Source of the DNA: Thermohalobaculum sp039805905
GTDB lineage: Bacteria > Pseudomonadota > Alphaproteobacteria > Rhodobacterales > Rhodobacteraceae
NCBI GenBank assembly: GCA_039805905.1
Contig: JBDIVM010000009.1
Location: forward strand, 128,521 to 192,520
Reading direction: 5' to 3'
Length of the DNA: 64,000 nucleotides
The notes below the pieces were generated by a model, which did not search any database, was not told the origin of the DNA, and saw nothing but the letters and a program-made list of their open reading frames with translations. Below are positions 1 to 8,092 of this stretch, in pieces. Numbering within the stretch: position 1 is the stretch's first letter; every line of letters begins with the position of its first letter. A program made the position numbers and the translations under genes.

Positions 1-634
1 AATGGGCCTCGACGACGAAGCGCCCGCCGGGCGCAAGGGCGATGTCGATGCCCTTCATGAAATCGGCGAGCGCGGGGATGTGCGGGAAGGTGTTCGTGGC
101 AGTGATGACGCTGGCGCGGCCCCACCGGCCCACGATCTCCCTGGCCGAGCTGGAGTTGAAGAATCCGACATAGCGGTCGATGCCGCTGTCGCGCACCAGC
201 TCGGCCAGATTCTGCGCCGGATCGACGCCGAGCGTCCGGACACCATGGCGCTTCCAGCCGCCGAGCAGCGTTCCGTCGTTGCATCCGATGTCGATCACCA
301 GATCGTCGGACCCGAGATGGAAACGGGCGAACAGCGTATCGCTGAGGTCATAGAGATGGGCCTTCAGCGTGTCAGAGGCGGAGGAGACGTAGAGATAGTC
401 CTCGAACATCGCGCTCGGCGGCACGATATCGGCGAGCTGGACATGGCCACAGGTATCGCAGAAGCCCACCCGCAGGGGGTAGCTCGGCTCGGGCAGGGAA
501 AGCTCGTTCCTGGCCAGGAACTTGTTGGCCAGGGCCGACAGGCCGAGGTCGAGGAATTCCCTGACAGTGGGTTCCCCGCAGACGAGACAGCTGAGAGGCT
601 GGTGAGCCGGTTGCTTGCGAGCTGCTGTTGCCAT
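1..634 (-). CDS. Sugar C-methyltransferase, 3' part cut by window edge
   Basis: The minus frame starting with ATG at 632-634 stays open to base 1, so 211 N-terminal residues are visible and the C-terminus is missing. The N-terminus has four cysteines in two pairs (CLVCG near residue 16 and CDTCG near residue 60), the putative zinc-binding module in front of NDP-sugar C-methyltransferases such as TylC3/EvaC. The SAM-binding motif DIGCNDGTLL follows near residue 112. It sits 184 bp downstream of the heptose kinase gene on the same strand, so it probably acts on the nucleotide sugar made by that cassette, adding a branch methyl group. The family call is solid. The substrate is inferred from context only. 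Confidence 0.8.
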   Translation of the reverse strand, partial: MATAARKQPAHQPLSCLVCGEPTVREFLDLGLSALANKFLARNELSLPEPSYPLRVGFCDTCGHVQLADIVPPSAMFEDYLYVSSASDTLKAHLYDLSDTLFARFHLGSDDLVIDIGCNDGTLLGGWKRHGVRTLGVDPAQNLAELVRDSGIDRYVGFFNSSSAREIVGRWGRASVITATNTFPHIPALADFMKGIDIALAPGGRFVVEAH

Positions 635-817
635 TGATTTCGTCCTACAGTCAGAAGGGTTGCACGACGGGCATCAAAGCCCAGGGAAATGCAGTCGATA
701 GCCGGGATGCTCCGAGAGACTGACCGCGCCTCTCGGGGCTGCTCCGCTGCCGAGGTCGGGGGGCGCGCCGATCTTCTCTCGGGCCTCCGGGGGCCGGGTG
801 TTCTCTCGCCGCATCTG

Positions 818-1843
818 TCAGCTCCGAAACGGTGCAACGACCTGCGAGCCGTGGGATTCGAAGCCTACCTTCATCTCCACGAGGTCCTTCAGGCTGTCGC
901 GAATTGCCCGATGCGTCTCGTGCGGCGCGAGGAACATGAGGAATCCGCCGCCGCCAGCGCCGCACAGCTTGCCGCCCCAGGCTCCCGCCCGGCGCCCGGC
1001 CGCATACCAGGTGTCGATCTGGCTGTTGGAGATCTTGCTCGTGAGGCTGCGCTTGATCTGCCAGGCCTGGTCGAGGAACGCGCCGCAGCCCGCCACGTCG
1101 ATCTCGCCGTTGGCGATCAGCCGGTGCAGCTTGCAGGCCTGGTCGCGCATCCGGCGCAGCTGGTCCATCTTCTCGCCGGTCTTCCGGCTCTGCTCGCTCA
1201 GCACCGCCGAGGTGTCGCGCTGGTGGCCGGTCCAGAACATCAGCATCGACCGGAACAGATCCGCCATGGGCCCGGTGCCGTTGACGGCGAGATGCTCGAC
1301 CGTGACCCCCTCGTCCGGCTTGAAGGTGAAGAGGTTCATGCCGCCGAATGCCGCCGCATACTGGTCCTGCTTTCCGATCGGCTCCCTGAGGATATCGATC
1401 TCGATATGGCAGGCCTCGTCGGCGAGCTGGCCCGGCGACACCCGCTCGCCCCGGAAGGCGTGGAGGGCATTCAGGAGGCCGACGGTGAAAGCGCTCGAGC
1501 CGCCAAGTCCCGTCGATGCCGGGACGTCGCCTACCGTCGAGACGTAGATCGGCGGCTCGATGTCCAGGAACCGCAGGCACTCGCGGGCGATGTTGTTCTT
1601 GATCTCGTCGATGCTGTCGACCTGCTCGGAGATCGAGTAGTTGATCCGTATCGGTTCGAAGAACAGGTCGCTGTGGCGCTTGACCGTCACGTAGACATAG
1701 CGGTCGATTGCGGTCGACAGCGTCGCCCCCGGCTCGCGGCGGTAGAACTCTGAAAGATCCGTCCCGCCGCCAAAGAAACTTACCCGCAGCGGGGTACGGG
1801 TGACGATCATGCCCCGTTCGACGGATCTCGGCATATCAGCCAT
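818..1843 (-). CDS. hddA: D-glycero-alpha-D-manno-heptose-7-phosphate kinase (GHMP family)
   Basis: This 341-aa GHMP-fold kinase would phosphorylate D-glycero-alpha-D-manno-heptose 7-phosphate at O1 on the way to GDP-heptose. Visible are the N-terminal RTPLRVSFFGGGTDL motif of the HddA/Fkp-type kinases, the ATP loop STGLGGSSAF and the C-terminal glycine-rich KLCGAGGGGF. The open frame extends further upstream, but I chose ATG at 1843 because it gives an 8-base overlap with the stop of the RmlC-like gene (ATGGCTGA), a coupling pattern used elsewhere in this window. A second possible start is 11 residues further in, just before VTRTPLR. Its position with gmhA and a HddC/GmhB fusion supports the heptose role over fucose or galactose kinases. 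Confidence 0.85.
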   Translation of the reverse strand: MADMPRSVERGMIVTRTPLRVSFFGGGTDLSEFYRREPGATLSTAIDRYVYVTVKRHSDLFFEPIRINYSISEQVDSIDEIKNNIARECLRFLDIEPPIYVSTVGDVPASTGLGGSSAFTVGLLNALHAFRGERVSPGQLADEACHIEIDILREPIGKQDQYAAAFGGMNLFTFKPDEGVTVEHLAVNGTGPMADLFRSMLMFWTGHQRDTSAVLSEQSRKTGEKMDQLRRMRDQACKLHRLIANGEIDVAGCGAFLDQAWQIKRSLTSKISNSQIDTWYAAGRRAGAWGGKLCGAGGGGFLMFLAPHETHRAIRDSLKDLVEMKVGFESHGSQVVAPFRS

Positions 1844-2324
1844 GCTGCAGGTTCCAGTCGTAGGGGATCTTGTCCGTGAACGGCGGCATGCGCAGCATCT
1901 CCTTCGGGTCGTGCGGATGGGTAGCCGCATTGGCGAGGATCACCTGCTTGTCGCCATACGCCTTGTAGCCGTTCGCGATTCCGGGCGGAATCTGCACGAG
2001 CACGTGGTTGTCCTCGCCCAGGAACACCTCCATCAGAGCACCCTTGGTCGGCGAATCCTCGCGGATGTCGTACATGACCAGCTTTGCCCGCCCTGACAGG
2101 ACCGCGTTGTTCACGGTCATGTAGGTGTGGATGTGCCACGCCTTCACCGCGCCGGGCCAGGCGGTCGAGAAATAGATCTCGCCGAACGAGATGAAGTGGG
2201 GGTCAGTCGCCTTGAGCATGTGCATGATCTTGCCGCGCTCGTCCACGATCTGACGGAGCGGCACCACCTTGACGCCGGCGATGTTCGGCTCGACGACCAG
2301 CGTTCCCTGATTGATCGACGGCAT
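1836..2324 (-). CDS. RmlC-like nucleotide-sugar 3,5-epimerase family protein
   Basis: This 162-aa cupin-fold protein resembles the dTDP-4-dehydrorhamnose 3,5-epimerase family. It has WHIHTYMTVNNAVLSG near residues 63-78, with histidines where the family places its base, and the downstream signature IPPGIANGYKAYG at 112-124. It is a little shorter than RmlC (about 180 aa). It lies two bases after the stop of the SDR gene and overlaps hddA, so it is translated as part of the heptose operon. An epimerase working on a 4-keto-heptose intermediate fits this context, as in Campylobacter modified-heptose pathways. The substrate and the number of epimerised carbons are not shown by sequence. ATG at 2322-2324 is the only start giving a normal N-terminus. 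Confidence 0.75.
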   Translation of the reverse strand: MPSINQGTLVVEPNIAGVKVVPLRQIVDERGKIMHMLKATDPHFISFGEIYFSTAWPGAVKAWHIHTYMTVNNAVLSGRAKLVMYDIREDSPTKGALMEVFLGEDNHVLVQIPPGIANGYKAYGDKQVILANAATHPHDPKEMLRMPPFTDKIPYDWNLQHG

Positions 2325-2326
2325 GA

Positions 2327-3361
2327 TCAGACCCACCTCAGATTGCGATCCAGCCGACCGGAGTCGAGCAGCATGTTGAGCCACTTGAGGCGGGTGAACC
2401 TGTTGCCGTTGAACTGCTCGGCCGTCAGGCCGATGGCGCGGAACGTGTCGGCCAGGTCCTGCGCCCCCTTGCGGGCGGTCCATTTCCACTCGAAGCCGGG
2501 AAAGGTCCTGGCAAACTTCGCGAACGATGCCTTGTAGGTGCGCTGGTCGGCTCCCGGCTGGTTCAGCACCTCGAGCCGGCAGCCGGGCACCACCTCCGAG
2601 GCGTAGGTGGCAAGCTCGATGACCTGGTGGTTCAGGTGGTCGGCGCCATTGTTGAAAGCCTGGTTGTGGACGTCCTCGAGCGGTGCCTCGAGCGCGCACT
2701 GGAACGACCGCGCGACGTCCTCGACATGAATCACCGGCCGCCAGGGCTTGCCGTCGCTGAACACCCGGACCACGCCGCTGGTCGCCGCAGCGCCGACGAG
2801 ATTGTTCAGCACCGTATCGAAACGCATCCGCGGCGACACACCGTAGACCGTGCCGTTGCGCAGGTAGACGGGCGAGAAGCCGTCGCGTGCCATCTCGCGC
2901 AGTGCCATCTCGCTCTTGACCTTCGAGCGGGCGTACTCCGTCTTCGGATCGAGGGGCGACTCCTCGGTCACGACACCGGCATCGGACATCCCATACATGA
3001 TGCAGGAGGAGGAGAACAGGAACCGGCGCACACCGGCGTCACGGGCCAGTTCGGCCAGGCGCACCGTCGCGTCGTGGTTGATTGCCTCGGTCCAGCCCTC
3101 GTCGAGATTGCCGATCGGATCGTTGCTGAGCGCGGCGAGATGGATGATCGCGTCGAAGCCCTTCACGTCCTCGGGCCGCACGTCCCTGATGTCACGCCGG
3201 ATCTCCGGAATGCCGCACTGGTCGGGCACCAGCGTGCAGTCATCGAAATAGCCGGTCTCGAGCCCGACCACGTCGTAGCCGGCGTTCCGGAGATGTGGCG
3301 CCATGACGGAGCCGAGATAGCCCTTGTGCCCAGTCAGCAGAATTCGTTTGGTCTTCGTCAC
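2327..3361 (-). CDS. NAD(P)-dependent nucleotide-sugar epimerase/dehydratase (extended SDR)
   Basis: This 344-aa extended short-chain dehydrogenase has the Rossmann motif TGHKGYLGS at residues 10-18 and an active-site SSSCIMYG segment, which differs from the usual SSxxVYG. A YARSK catalytic Tyr/Lys pair follows. It most likely oxidises, epimerises or dehydrates the heptose nucleotide sugar made by its neighbours. The start is GTG (3359-3361) with AGGAGAAAGAC directly upstream, a good Shine-Dalgarno. It is the third gene of the heptose operon and ends two bases before the RmlC-like gene. An SDR plus a 3,5-epimerase plus a C-methyltransferase is the classic set for a deoxy or branched sugar. 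Which reaction this member performs is not decided here. Confidence 0.8.
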   Translation of the reverse strand: MTKTKRILLTGHKGYLGSVMAPHLRNAGYDVVGLETGYFDDCTLVPDQCGIPEIRRDIRDVRPEDVKGFDAIIHLAALSNDPIGNLDEGWTEAINHDATVRLAELARDAGVRRFLFSSSCIMYGMSDAGVVTEESPLDPKTEYARSKVKSEMALREMARDGFSPVYLRNGTVYGVSPRMRFDTVLNNLVGAAATSGVVRVFSDGKPWRPVIHVEDVARSFQCALEAPLEDVHNQAFNNGADHLNHQVIELATYASEVVPGCRLEVLNQPGADQRTYKASFAKFARTFPGFEWKWTARKGAQDLADTFRAIGLTAEQFNGNRFTRLKWLNMLLDSGRLDRNLRWV

Positions 3362-3377
3362 GTCTTTCTCCTGCGTG

Positions 3378-4574
3378 TCAACGCTTCAGTTCGTCCTTGA
3401 CGATGTCGATCAATTGTTGCGAGGCGGTCACGAGGCGGAACGGGCATCCGGCCGCCTCAGCCGCCTGGCCGTCACGCTCGTCATCGCCAATGAAGAGGGT
3501 CCGGGTCAGATCGAGATGCCATTCGCGCTGCGCCCGGAACAGCTGCCCCGGCTTGGGCTTGCGGCAATCGCAGCCGTCGTCCCAGTCGTGCGGGCAATAG
3601 TAGATCGCGTCGATCCGCCCGCCTGCCGCGGTGACCTCGCCGGTCAGCTTGCGATGGATCGCGGCAAGATCGCCTTCGGTCATTGCGCCCCGGCCGATCC
3701 CGGCCTGGTTGGAGATCAGGAACACGCGGTAGTCTGCCGCTTTCAGCAGCGCCAGCGCCTCGAGGGCGCCGGGCAGGAAGCGGAACTCCTCAGGCTTCCG
3801 GATATATTCGGCCCGCGGGGCGCGCTCGTTGATGACGCCGTCACGATCGAGGAAGATTGCCGGGTGGCGCGCAAGGAACTGTTCCGTGATCGGCAGCCGG
3901 TCGATACTGCCGACACTGTAGTAGCGGTGCTCGGTCCAGTAAGCATTCAGCCGCCCCTCGGCCGCGAGCACCGGGTAGACAGCCTGCTCGAACAGTTCCT
4001 GATGCGCGGGAAGCAGGGGCATCACCACGGATTTCTCGAGGATCGCATAGGAGATCTCGATGCCCTTCAGCCCCGGAGTCTTCCGACTGCGGTCGAACAC
4101 GGAGACCTTGCCGTCGGCGCCGACAATCACGCTGTCCTTCGAGAACTTGTCGCTGTTCGAGTAGACCGTGACCTGACCGTCGGCGCCCGAATCCAGGTAG
4201 GCCTGCCACATGCGGTCGAACTGCATCGGCCAGTAGTTGTCACAGTAGAGCAGCAGGAAGGTATCGTCGATCCGGTCGCTCGCGTGCTGGACGCGGTAGG
4301 CGGTCAGATCGTCCGCATCGGTGACATCGTAGTCAATCGCCACGCCGAGGCGCGAGCCGTCGCCGAAATGATCCGTGATCACGTCGGGAAGATAGCCGAG
4401 CAGCATCAGGATCCGGTCGAACCCCTGATCCCGCAACATCTCGACGATGTATTCGAGGAAGGGCTTGCCGTGAAACTCGACCATTGGTTTCGGCCGCGTC
4501 AGCGTCAATGGCTGCATGCGCGTTCCGCGTCCTCCGGCGAGTATCACGGCCTGCCTCGGCCGTGATCTGGTCAT
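3378..4574 (-). CDS. Bifunctional heptose-1-phosphate nucleotidyltransferase / heptose bisphosphatase (HddC-GmhB fusion)
   Basis: This 398-aa protein joins two enzymes of the GDP-heptose route. Residues 1-235 form a sugar-1-phosphate nucleotidyltransferase with LAGGRGTRMQPLT at 12-24 and a metal-binding CDN at 111-113, like HddC guanylyltransferases. Residues 239-398 form a HAD-IIIA phosphatase like GmhB, with the nucleophile motif DRDG at 243-246, SNQ at 288-290, a zinc loop (Cys327, His329, Cys335, Cys337) and GDD at 363-365. The frame is open further upstream, but ATG at 4574 lies just past the gmhA stop (4577-4579), has a GGAGG-type site and removes an arginine-rich tail. GmhB removes the 7-phosphate between the kinase and nucleotidyltransferase steps, so the fusion covers steps 3 and 4. 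Confidence 0.85.
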   Translation of the reverse strand: MTRSRPRQAVILAGGRGTRMQPLTLTRPKPMVEFHGKPFLEYIVEMLRDQGFDRILMLLGYLPDVITDHFGDGSRLGVAIDYDVTDADDLTAYRVQHASDRIDDTFLLLYCDNYWPMQFDRMWQAYLDSGADGQVTVYSNSDKFSKDSVIVGADGKVSVFDRSRKTPGLKGIEISYAILEKSVVMPLLPAHQELFEQAVYPVLAAEGRLNAYWTEHRYYSVGSIDRLPITEQFLARHPAIFLDRDGVINERAPRAEYIRKPEEFRFLPGALEALALLKAADYRVFLISNQAGIGRGAMTEGDLAAIHRKLTGEVTAAGGRIDAIYYCPHDWDDGCDCRKPKPGQLFRAQREWHLDLTRTLFIGDDERDGQAAEAAGCPFRLVTASQQLIDIVKDELKR

Positions 4575-4576
4575 CG

Positions 4577-5218
4577 CTAGGCGGCTCCTCCGGGGCGATC
4601 CGCCATCAGGCAGGAGTTGATCAGATCGACGACGACGCAATGGGCGCTTTCGACCGGCCCGTATGCCCCGGCGGGCGAGGGCAGCCAGATCGCTTCGTCG
4701 ACCATATCTTTCAGCACCCCGCCCTGGAAACCGAGGATGCCGATCGACTTCATGCCGGCTTTCCGGGCGAACTCGACTGCCTGAACGAGGTTGCGCGAGT
4801 TGCCGCTGGCGGAAATGACGATCAGCAGGTCGCCCGGCTTCGCGAAATTCTCCATCTGCCCGACGAAGACCCGCTCGTAACCCTCGTCGTTCCCGAGCGC
4901 GGTCAGCCAGGAAACGTTGTCGCTCATGGAGAGCGGCCGGATCGCCGGCATGCCCGAGGTCTTGGTCGCCTTCCCGAAATCATTCGCGAGATGGGTCGCC
5001 GTCGCCGCGCTGCCGCCGTTGCCGGCAATGAAGACGAGGTTGCCGGAATCGCGGGCGGCACGGATCAGGTCCGTCGCCCGTTCGAGCGCGCCGAGATCTA
5101 TGCCATCGAGCAGCCGGCGGAATAGATCCATATACCCGGAGACGACATGCGACACGCTCGACTTTGAAAAGGCATTGAGATTTACCTGGTTCACTTCCTC
5201 GCACCCTCGAATCAACAT
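4577..5218 (-). CDS. gmhA: Phosphoheptose isomerase-like SIS-domain protein
   Basis: This 213-aa SIS-domain protein has the phosphate-binding loops GNGGSAATATH at 66-76 and ISASGNS at 135-141. GmhA converts sedoheptulose 7-phosphate to D-glycero-D-manno-heptose 7-phosphate, the first committed heptose step. It is the promoter-proximal gene of the cluster and is followed at once by the HddC/GmhB fusion and then hddA, so the whole GDP-heptose route is present. The annotated start (ATG 5216-5218) gives about 20 more residues than E. coli GmhA. An internal Met at residue 30 is an alternative start. The 354 bp upstream are strikingly AT-rich and carry the probable operon promoter. Confidence 0.85.
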   Translation of the reverse strand: MLIRGCEEVNQVNLNAFSKSSVSHVVSGYMDLFRRLLDGIDLGALERATDLIRAARDSGNLVFIAGNGGSAATATHLANDFGKATKTSGMPAIRPLSMSDNVSWLTALGNDEGYERVFVGQMENFAKPGDLLIVISASGNSRNLVQAVEFARKAGMKSIGILGFQGGVLKDMVDEAIWLPSPAGAYGPVESAHCVVVDLINSCLMADRPGGAA

Positions 5219-5322
5219 CGACCTTCCCTCTGCATCTGCATCCTATCATTTTAGGTGATTGTTGTAAGCATCGATTTCAGTCATATTGGTTGATAAAAGA
5301 AACTATTGTTTGAATTTCTATA

Positions 5323-5350
5323 ACTATATAATATAAGTATGTCTTGACAA
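5323..5350 (-). promoter_or_regulatory. Candidate promoter for the heptose operon in an AT-rich gap (5219-5572)
   Basis: The 354-bp gap between gmhA and the DUF4910 gene holds no convincing gene. Its gmhA-proximal half (about 5240-5400) is far richer in A/T than anything else in the window. On the minus strand TTGTCA (5345-5350) and TATAGT (5323-5328) are separated by 16 bp, a sigma-70-like pair that would drive gmhA about 105 bp downstream. The distal half (5401-5572) is GC-rich and contains only a short inverted repeat, CGGTTT-G-AAACCG at 5504-5516. Confidence 0.4.
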
Positions 5351-5572
5351 CATCGCCGAAAATAGTCCCTTGGTCAGACCGTCATCAGACCCCCCTTAAA
5401 GATATGAAGGTTTCCAATCAAGGCGGTCACATGTTCGGCCGCAGCGACGGGCGATTTCTTCCCCTGTGCCGCCGGCAATCGTTTTTCATGCGGCGCCGCA
5501 CACCGGTTTGAAACCGCGCCGGGAATGTGGCCCGCCGGTTATGACGGCCACCGCGGCGAGGCCGGTCCGGCA

Positions 5573-6898
5573 TCAACCTGCTGCGGCGAGGGCACGCAGG
5601 AGTCCCTCCGCCTCGAGCATGCGGGCCGTCCGCGCCACGGTGGCGTAAGGGAGGCCGGACCGTTCCGCAATATCGAGGAGCGTGTGCTCGCCATCCGAGA
5701 GATTCAGCAGCCAGAGCAGCGCCATGCGGCTGCCATAGGTGTCGGGATCCCCGCCAATCTTGTCGTAAAGGCCGCGCTTCCCAAGCTGCGGTTCGCCCTT
5801 CGGCAGGGTGTTGAGGTACGCGGAATTCGTCTCGATGAGACCGATCGCATCGACGATCAACCGGTACGAGTCGGCGAGCGACTCCGGAGCGATGAAGTCG
5901 AGATTGTCGGCCGAGGTGTGGTACTGCGGATAGGAGCCGAACCGGCTGCGCTGGATGAGGCCGACGTCAAGCTTGTAGCCCGGCGTGTTGAACTGCCGCT
6001 CGTCATAGCCGTAGGGCGAGAACTCGATCACCTCGGGCTTTCCCGCGGCATGGCGCAGGAGATGGACCATCGCCCGGTCGATCGGGGCATCGCCCCTGCG
6101 GGTGCGCTTGTAGGTCGGCCCGCCCGGGTCGCCGACGCCCGAAACCACGAGCCCGTGCCGGATCCGGCCGGCATGGGCGTCATTCGCCGCCAGCCAGGCG
6201 ATGGCACCGATGGTTCCGGGCAGCCAGAGGAAGCGATAGCTGAGCCGGGTCTCCATCCGCGAGATCTCCGCGGCGAGATGCGTGAGCAGGGCCAACCCGG
6301 AGCAATTGTCGTTCGCCATCGAGGGATGGCAGCAGTGGGTCGTCAGCAAAAACTCGTCCTCGCTCCGGCCCTTGTGCAGATATTCGCCATAGACCAGCTC
6401 GCCGTCATCCAGGCTCGAATCGATCATCACCTCGTAGTCGCCCTCGGGCAGGGCATCCAGCACTTCCTGGCTGACGCAAAAGCCCCAGGTCGCAGCGTAG
6501 TAGCCGGTGCGGTAGGGAATGAGATTCGGGTGATCCGGCAGGCTGAAGACATGCCGTTTCAACTCGGCGAGCGGCATGGTGCGGTGGACCGGGACGGAGT
6601 ATCCCATCACATGGAGATTGCTTGCACGGAAGTCGATCACCCGCTCCCCGGCGGCATTCTTCACCCAGGCATCCCGGATCGTCCATTCCTTCGGCGCCGT
6701 CCAGTCGAGGATCGGCGTCCCGGTGGGAACGCGCCGCAGTTCGAGCGGCACGATCTTCTGCAGGAGCCCAAGGGTTTCGCGGACCCCGGGCCCGGTGAGG
6801 CTGCGGCAGATCGGGAAGAGCTTGGCGGCCAGACGATAGATGCTCTCGCCAACCGAAGCGTCGGCGGCTTCCCCGGTCAGGATTGCACCGATGTCCAT
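5573..6898 (-). CDS. DUF4910 aminopeptidase-like protein with winged-helix C-terminus
   Basis: This 441-aa protein belongs to the DUF4910/DUF2172 family, an M28-like zinc aminopeptidase fold often found in polysaccharide loci. Metal-ligand candidates are visible in THCCHPSMANDN and in YHTSADNLDF. The Glu-Glu pair usual in M28 enzymes is replaced by the LPGTIGAIAWL segment, which I recall as characteristic of this family. The last 60 residues (HTLLDIAERSGLPYATVAR) look like a winged helix. The gene starts at ATG 6896-6898, about 150 bp after the SDR, and is probably co-transcribed with it. It might hydrolyse an amide or N-acyl bond on a sugar or peptide precursor. No substrate is evident. Confidence 0.75.
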   Translation of the reverse strand: MDIGAILTGEAADASVGESIYRLAAKLFPICRSLTGPGVRETLGLLQKIVPLELRRVPTGTPILDWTAPKEWTIRDAWVKNAAGERVIDFRASNLHVMGYSVPVHRTMPLAELKRHVFSLPDHPNLIPYRTGYYAATWGFCVSQEVLDALPEGDYEVMIDSSLDDGELVYGEYLHKGRSEDEFLLTTHCCHPSMANDNCSGLALLTHLAAEISRMETRLSYRFLWLPGTIGAIAWLAANDAHAGRIRHGLVVSGVGDPGGPTYKRTRRGDAPIDRAMVHLLRHAAGKPEVIEFSPYGYDERQFNTPGYKLDVGLIQRSRFGSYPQYHTSADNLDFIAPESLADSYRLIVDAIGLIETNSAYLNTLPKGEPQLGKRGLYDKIGGDPDTYGSRMALLWLLNLSDGEHTLLDIAERSGLPYATVARTARMLEAEGLLRALAAAG

Positions 6899-7048
6899 CT
6901 CATCCCTCTCTGCTCGGAACCTTGCCTGCGGCCGCCGTGCGGCGACCCCGGATCGGACCCCACCATACAGTCTGCCACCCCGCAGACAATCGAGCCCCCG
7001 CTGCGCAATGATGGCAATCCCCGGAGGCAGGACGACGGCTGTCGAGGG

Positions 7049-7801
7049 TCACGATTTCTGCATCGGCCGGATGTGGATGTCCGTGATCTCGGCCGTGCGC
7101 GGAAGGCGAAGCGCTTGGATGACAGTCTGCGCCACGTCTTCGGGCTGCAGCATCCGCTCCGGATCGTCCGCCCGTCCGTCGAGCTTGCGAAGCCCCTCCT
7201 GCATCGGCGTCGCAGTCCGCCCCGGATAGATGCTCAAGACACGGATTCCATCGTTGTTGACTTCCCGCCGCAGACCGTCCGCGAGCGCCCTCAGCCCGTG
7301 CTTCGTGGCGCTGTACTGGCTGGCATTCGCCCGCGATTGCATGGCCGCGCTGGAGTTTATGAACACGACCTGACCGGCGCTGGACCGCAGCAGGGGCAGC
7401 AGCCCCTGGGTCAGCACAAAGGGGGCACGAAGGTTGATCCGATACTGGCGGTCGAGATCGGCGACCGGGGCGGCCGCGACCGAGCCCAGCTCGATCACCC
7501 CGGCGCTCTGCACCAGGAAATCGACGCGATCGAGATCGGCGCGCAGGCGCGATACCAGTCCGTCGAGGGCGTCCTCGTCGGCCAGATCCGCAATGAACTG
7601 CACGGCGCCGGCGCCGGCCGCGCGCACCTCGTCGGCCACCGCGCCGAGCGCAGCGGACCATCGTCCGACCAGGCAGATGGATGCTCCCAGACCCGCAAGA
7701 CCGAGCGCGATGGCCCGGCCGATGCCGCTTCTGGCACCGGTGACAACGGCGACCCTTCCGGAGAATGGCGCCGTGGTACTAGGCCCGCCGCTGGGTCCCA
7801 T
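7049..7801 (-). CDS. Short-chain dehydrogenase/reductase
   Basis: This is a classic 250-aa SDR with the cofactor motif TGARSGIG at residues 21-28, a catalytic Ser near 150 and Tyr163-x3-Lys167 (YSATK). It would oxidise or reduce an alcohol or ketone with NAD(P)H. The reading frame stays open far upstream, but ATG at 7801 gives a normal SDR N-terminus and has AGGGGGG about nine bases before it. The extra upstream residues are low-complexity shadow translation. The 291 bp between this gene and the glycosylphosphotransferase gene are GC-rich and hold nothing I can identify. A role in surface polysaccharide or lipid-linked precursor metabolism is inferred from neighbours only. Confidence 0.8.
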   Translation of the reverse strand: MGPSGGPSTTAPFSGRVAVVTGARSGIGRAIALGLAGLGASICLVGRWSAALGAVADEVRAAGAGAVQFIADLADEDALDGLVSRLRADLDRVDFLVQSAGVIELGSVAAAPVADLDRQYRINLRAPFVLTQGLLPLLRSSAGQVVFINSSAAMQSRANASQYSATKHGLRALADGLRREVNNDGIRVLSIYPGRTATPMQEGLRKLDGRADDPERMLQPEDVAQTVIQALRLPRTAEITDIHIRPMQKS

Positions 7802-8092
7802 CGAGTCCACCCCCCTGGAGCCGCCCGCACCTCGATCCCGCTCGACCCGGCCGCCTGCAAGCGGCGCGCACCCCGGCACCCGAACTGACCCCGCCGCTGC
7901 CGCACCGGAAGCCGACCCGCCGGAGGCTGCGGCCTGCAGCACCGCACGCTGCCGGTCCGCACAAGCCCGTTTGCCCGCACGCAGGACCACACGCCGAGCG
8001 CCTGGCATCGCAAAGCCCGCGATGCAGCTGCGACCGGGCGGCCTGCGATGGGGCGGTCTGCCGGCAGCCACCCGTTCGCCGGCATCTGCCGG

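Noticed and set aside
2..637. A 211-codon plus-strand frame at the left edge
   Set aside because: The opposite strand in the codon-matched frame encodes a zinc-type C-methyltransferase with clear motifs, so the plus frame is its shadow.
5525..7888. A 787-codon plus-strand open frame
   Set aside because: It lies antisense to the DUF4910 and SDR genes, has no motif or ribosome site, and its composition is that of a shadow frame. The same holds for the long plus-strand frames at 15661-17727 and 37881-40538.
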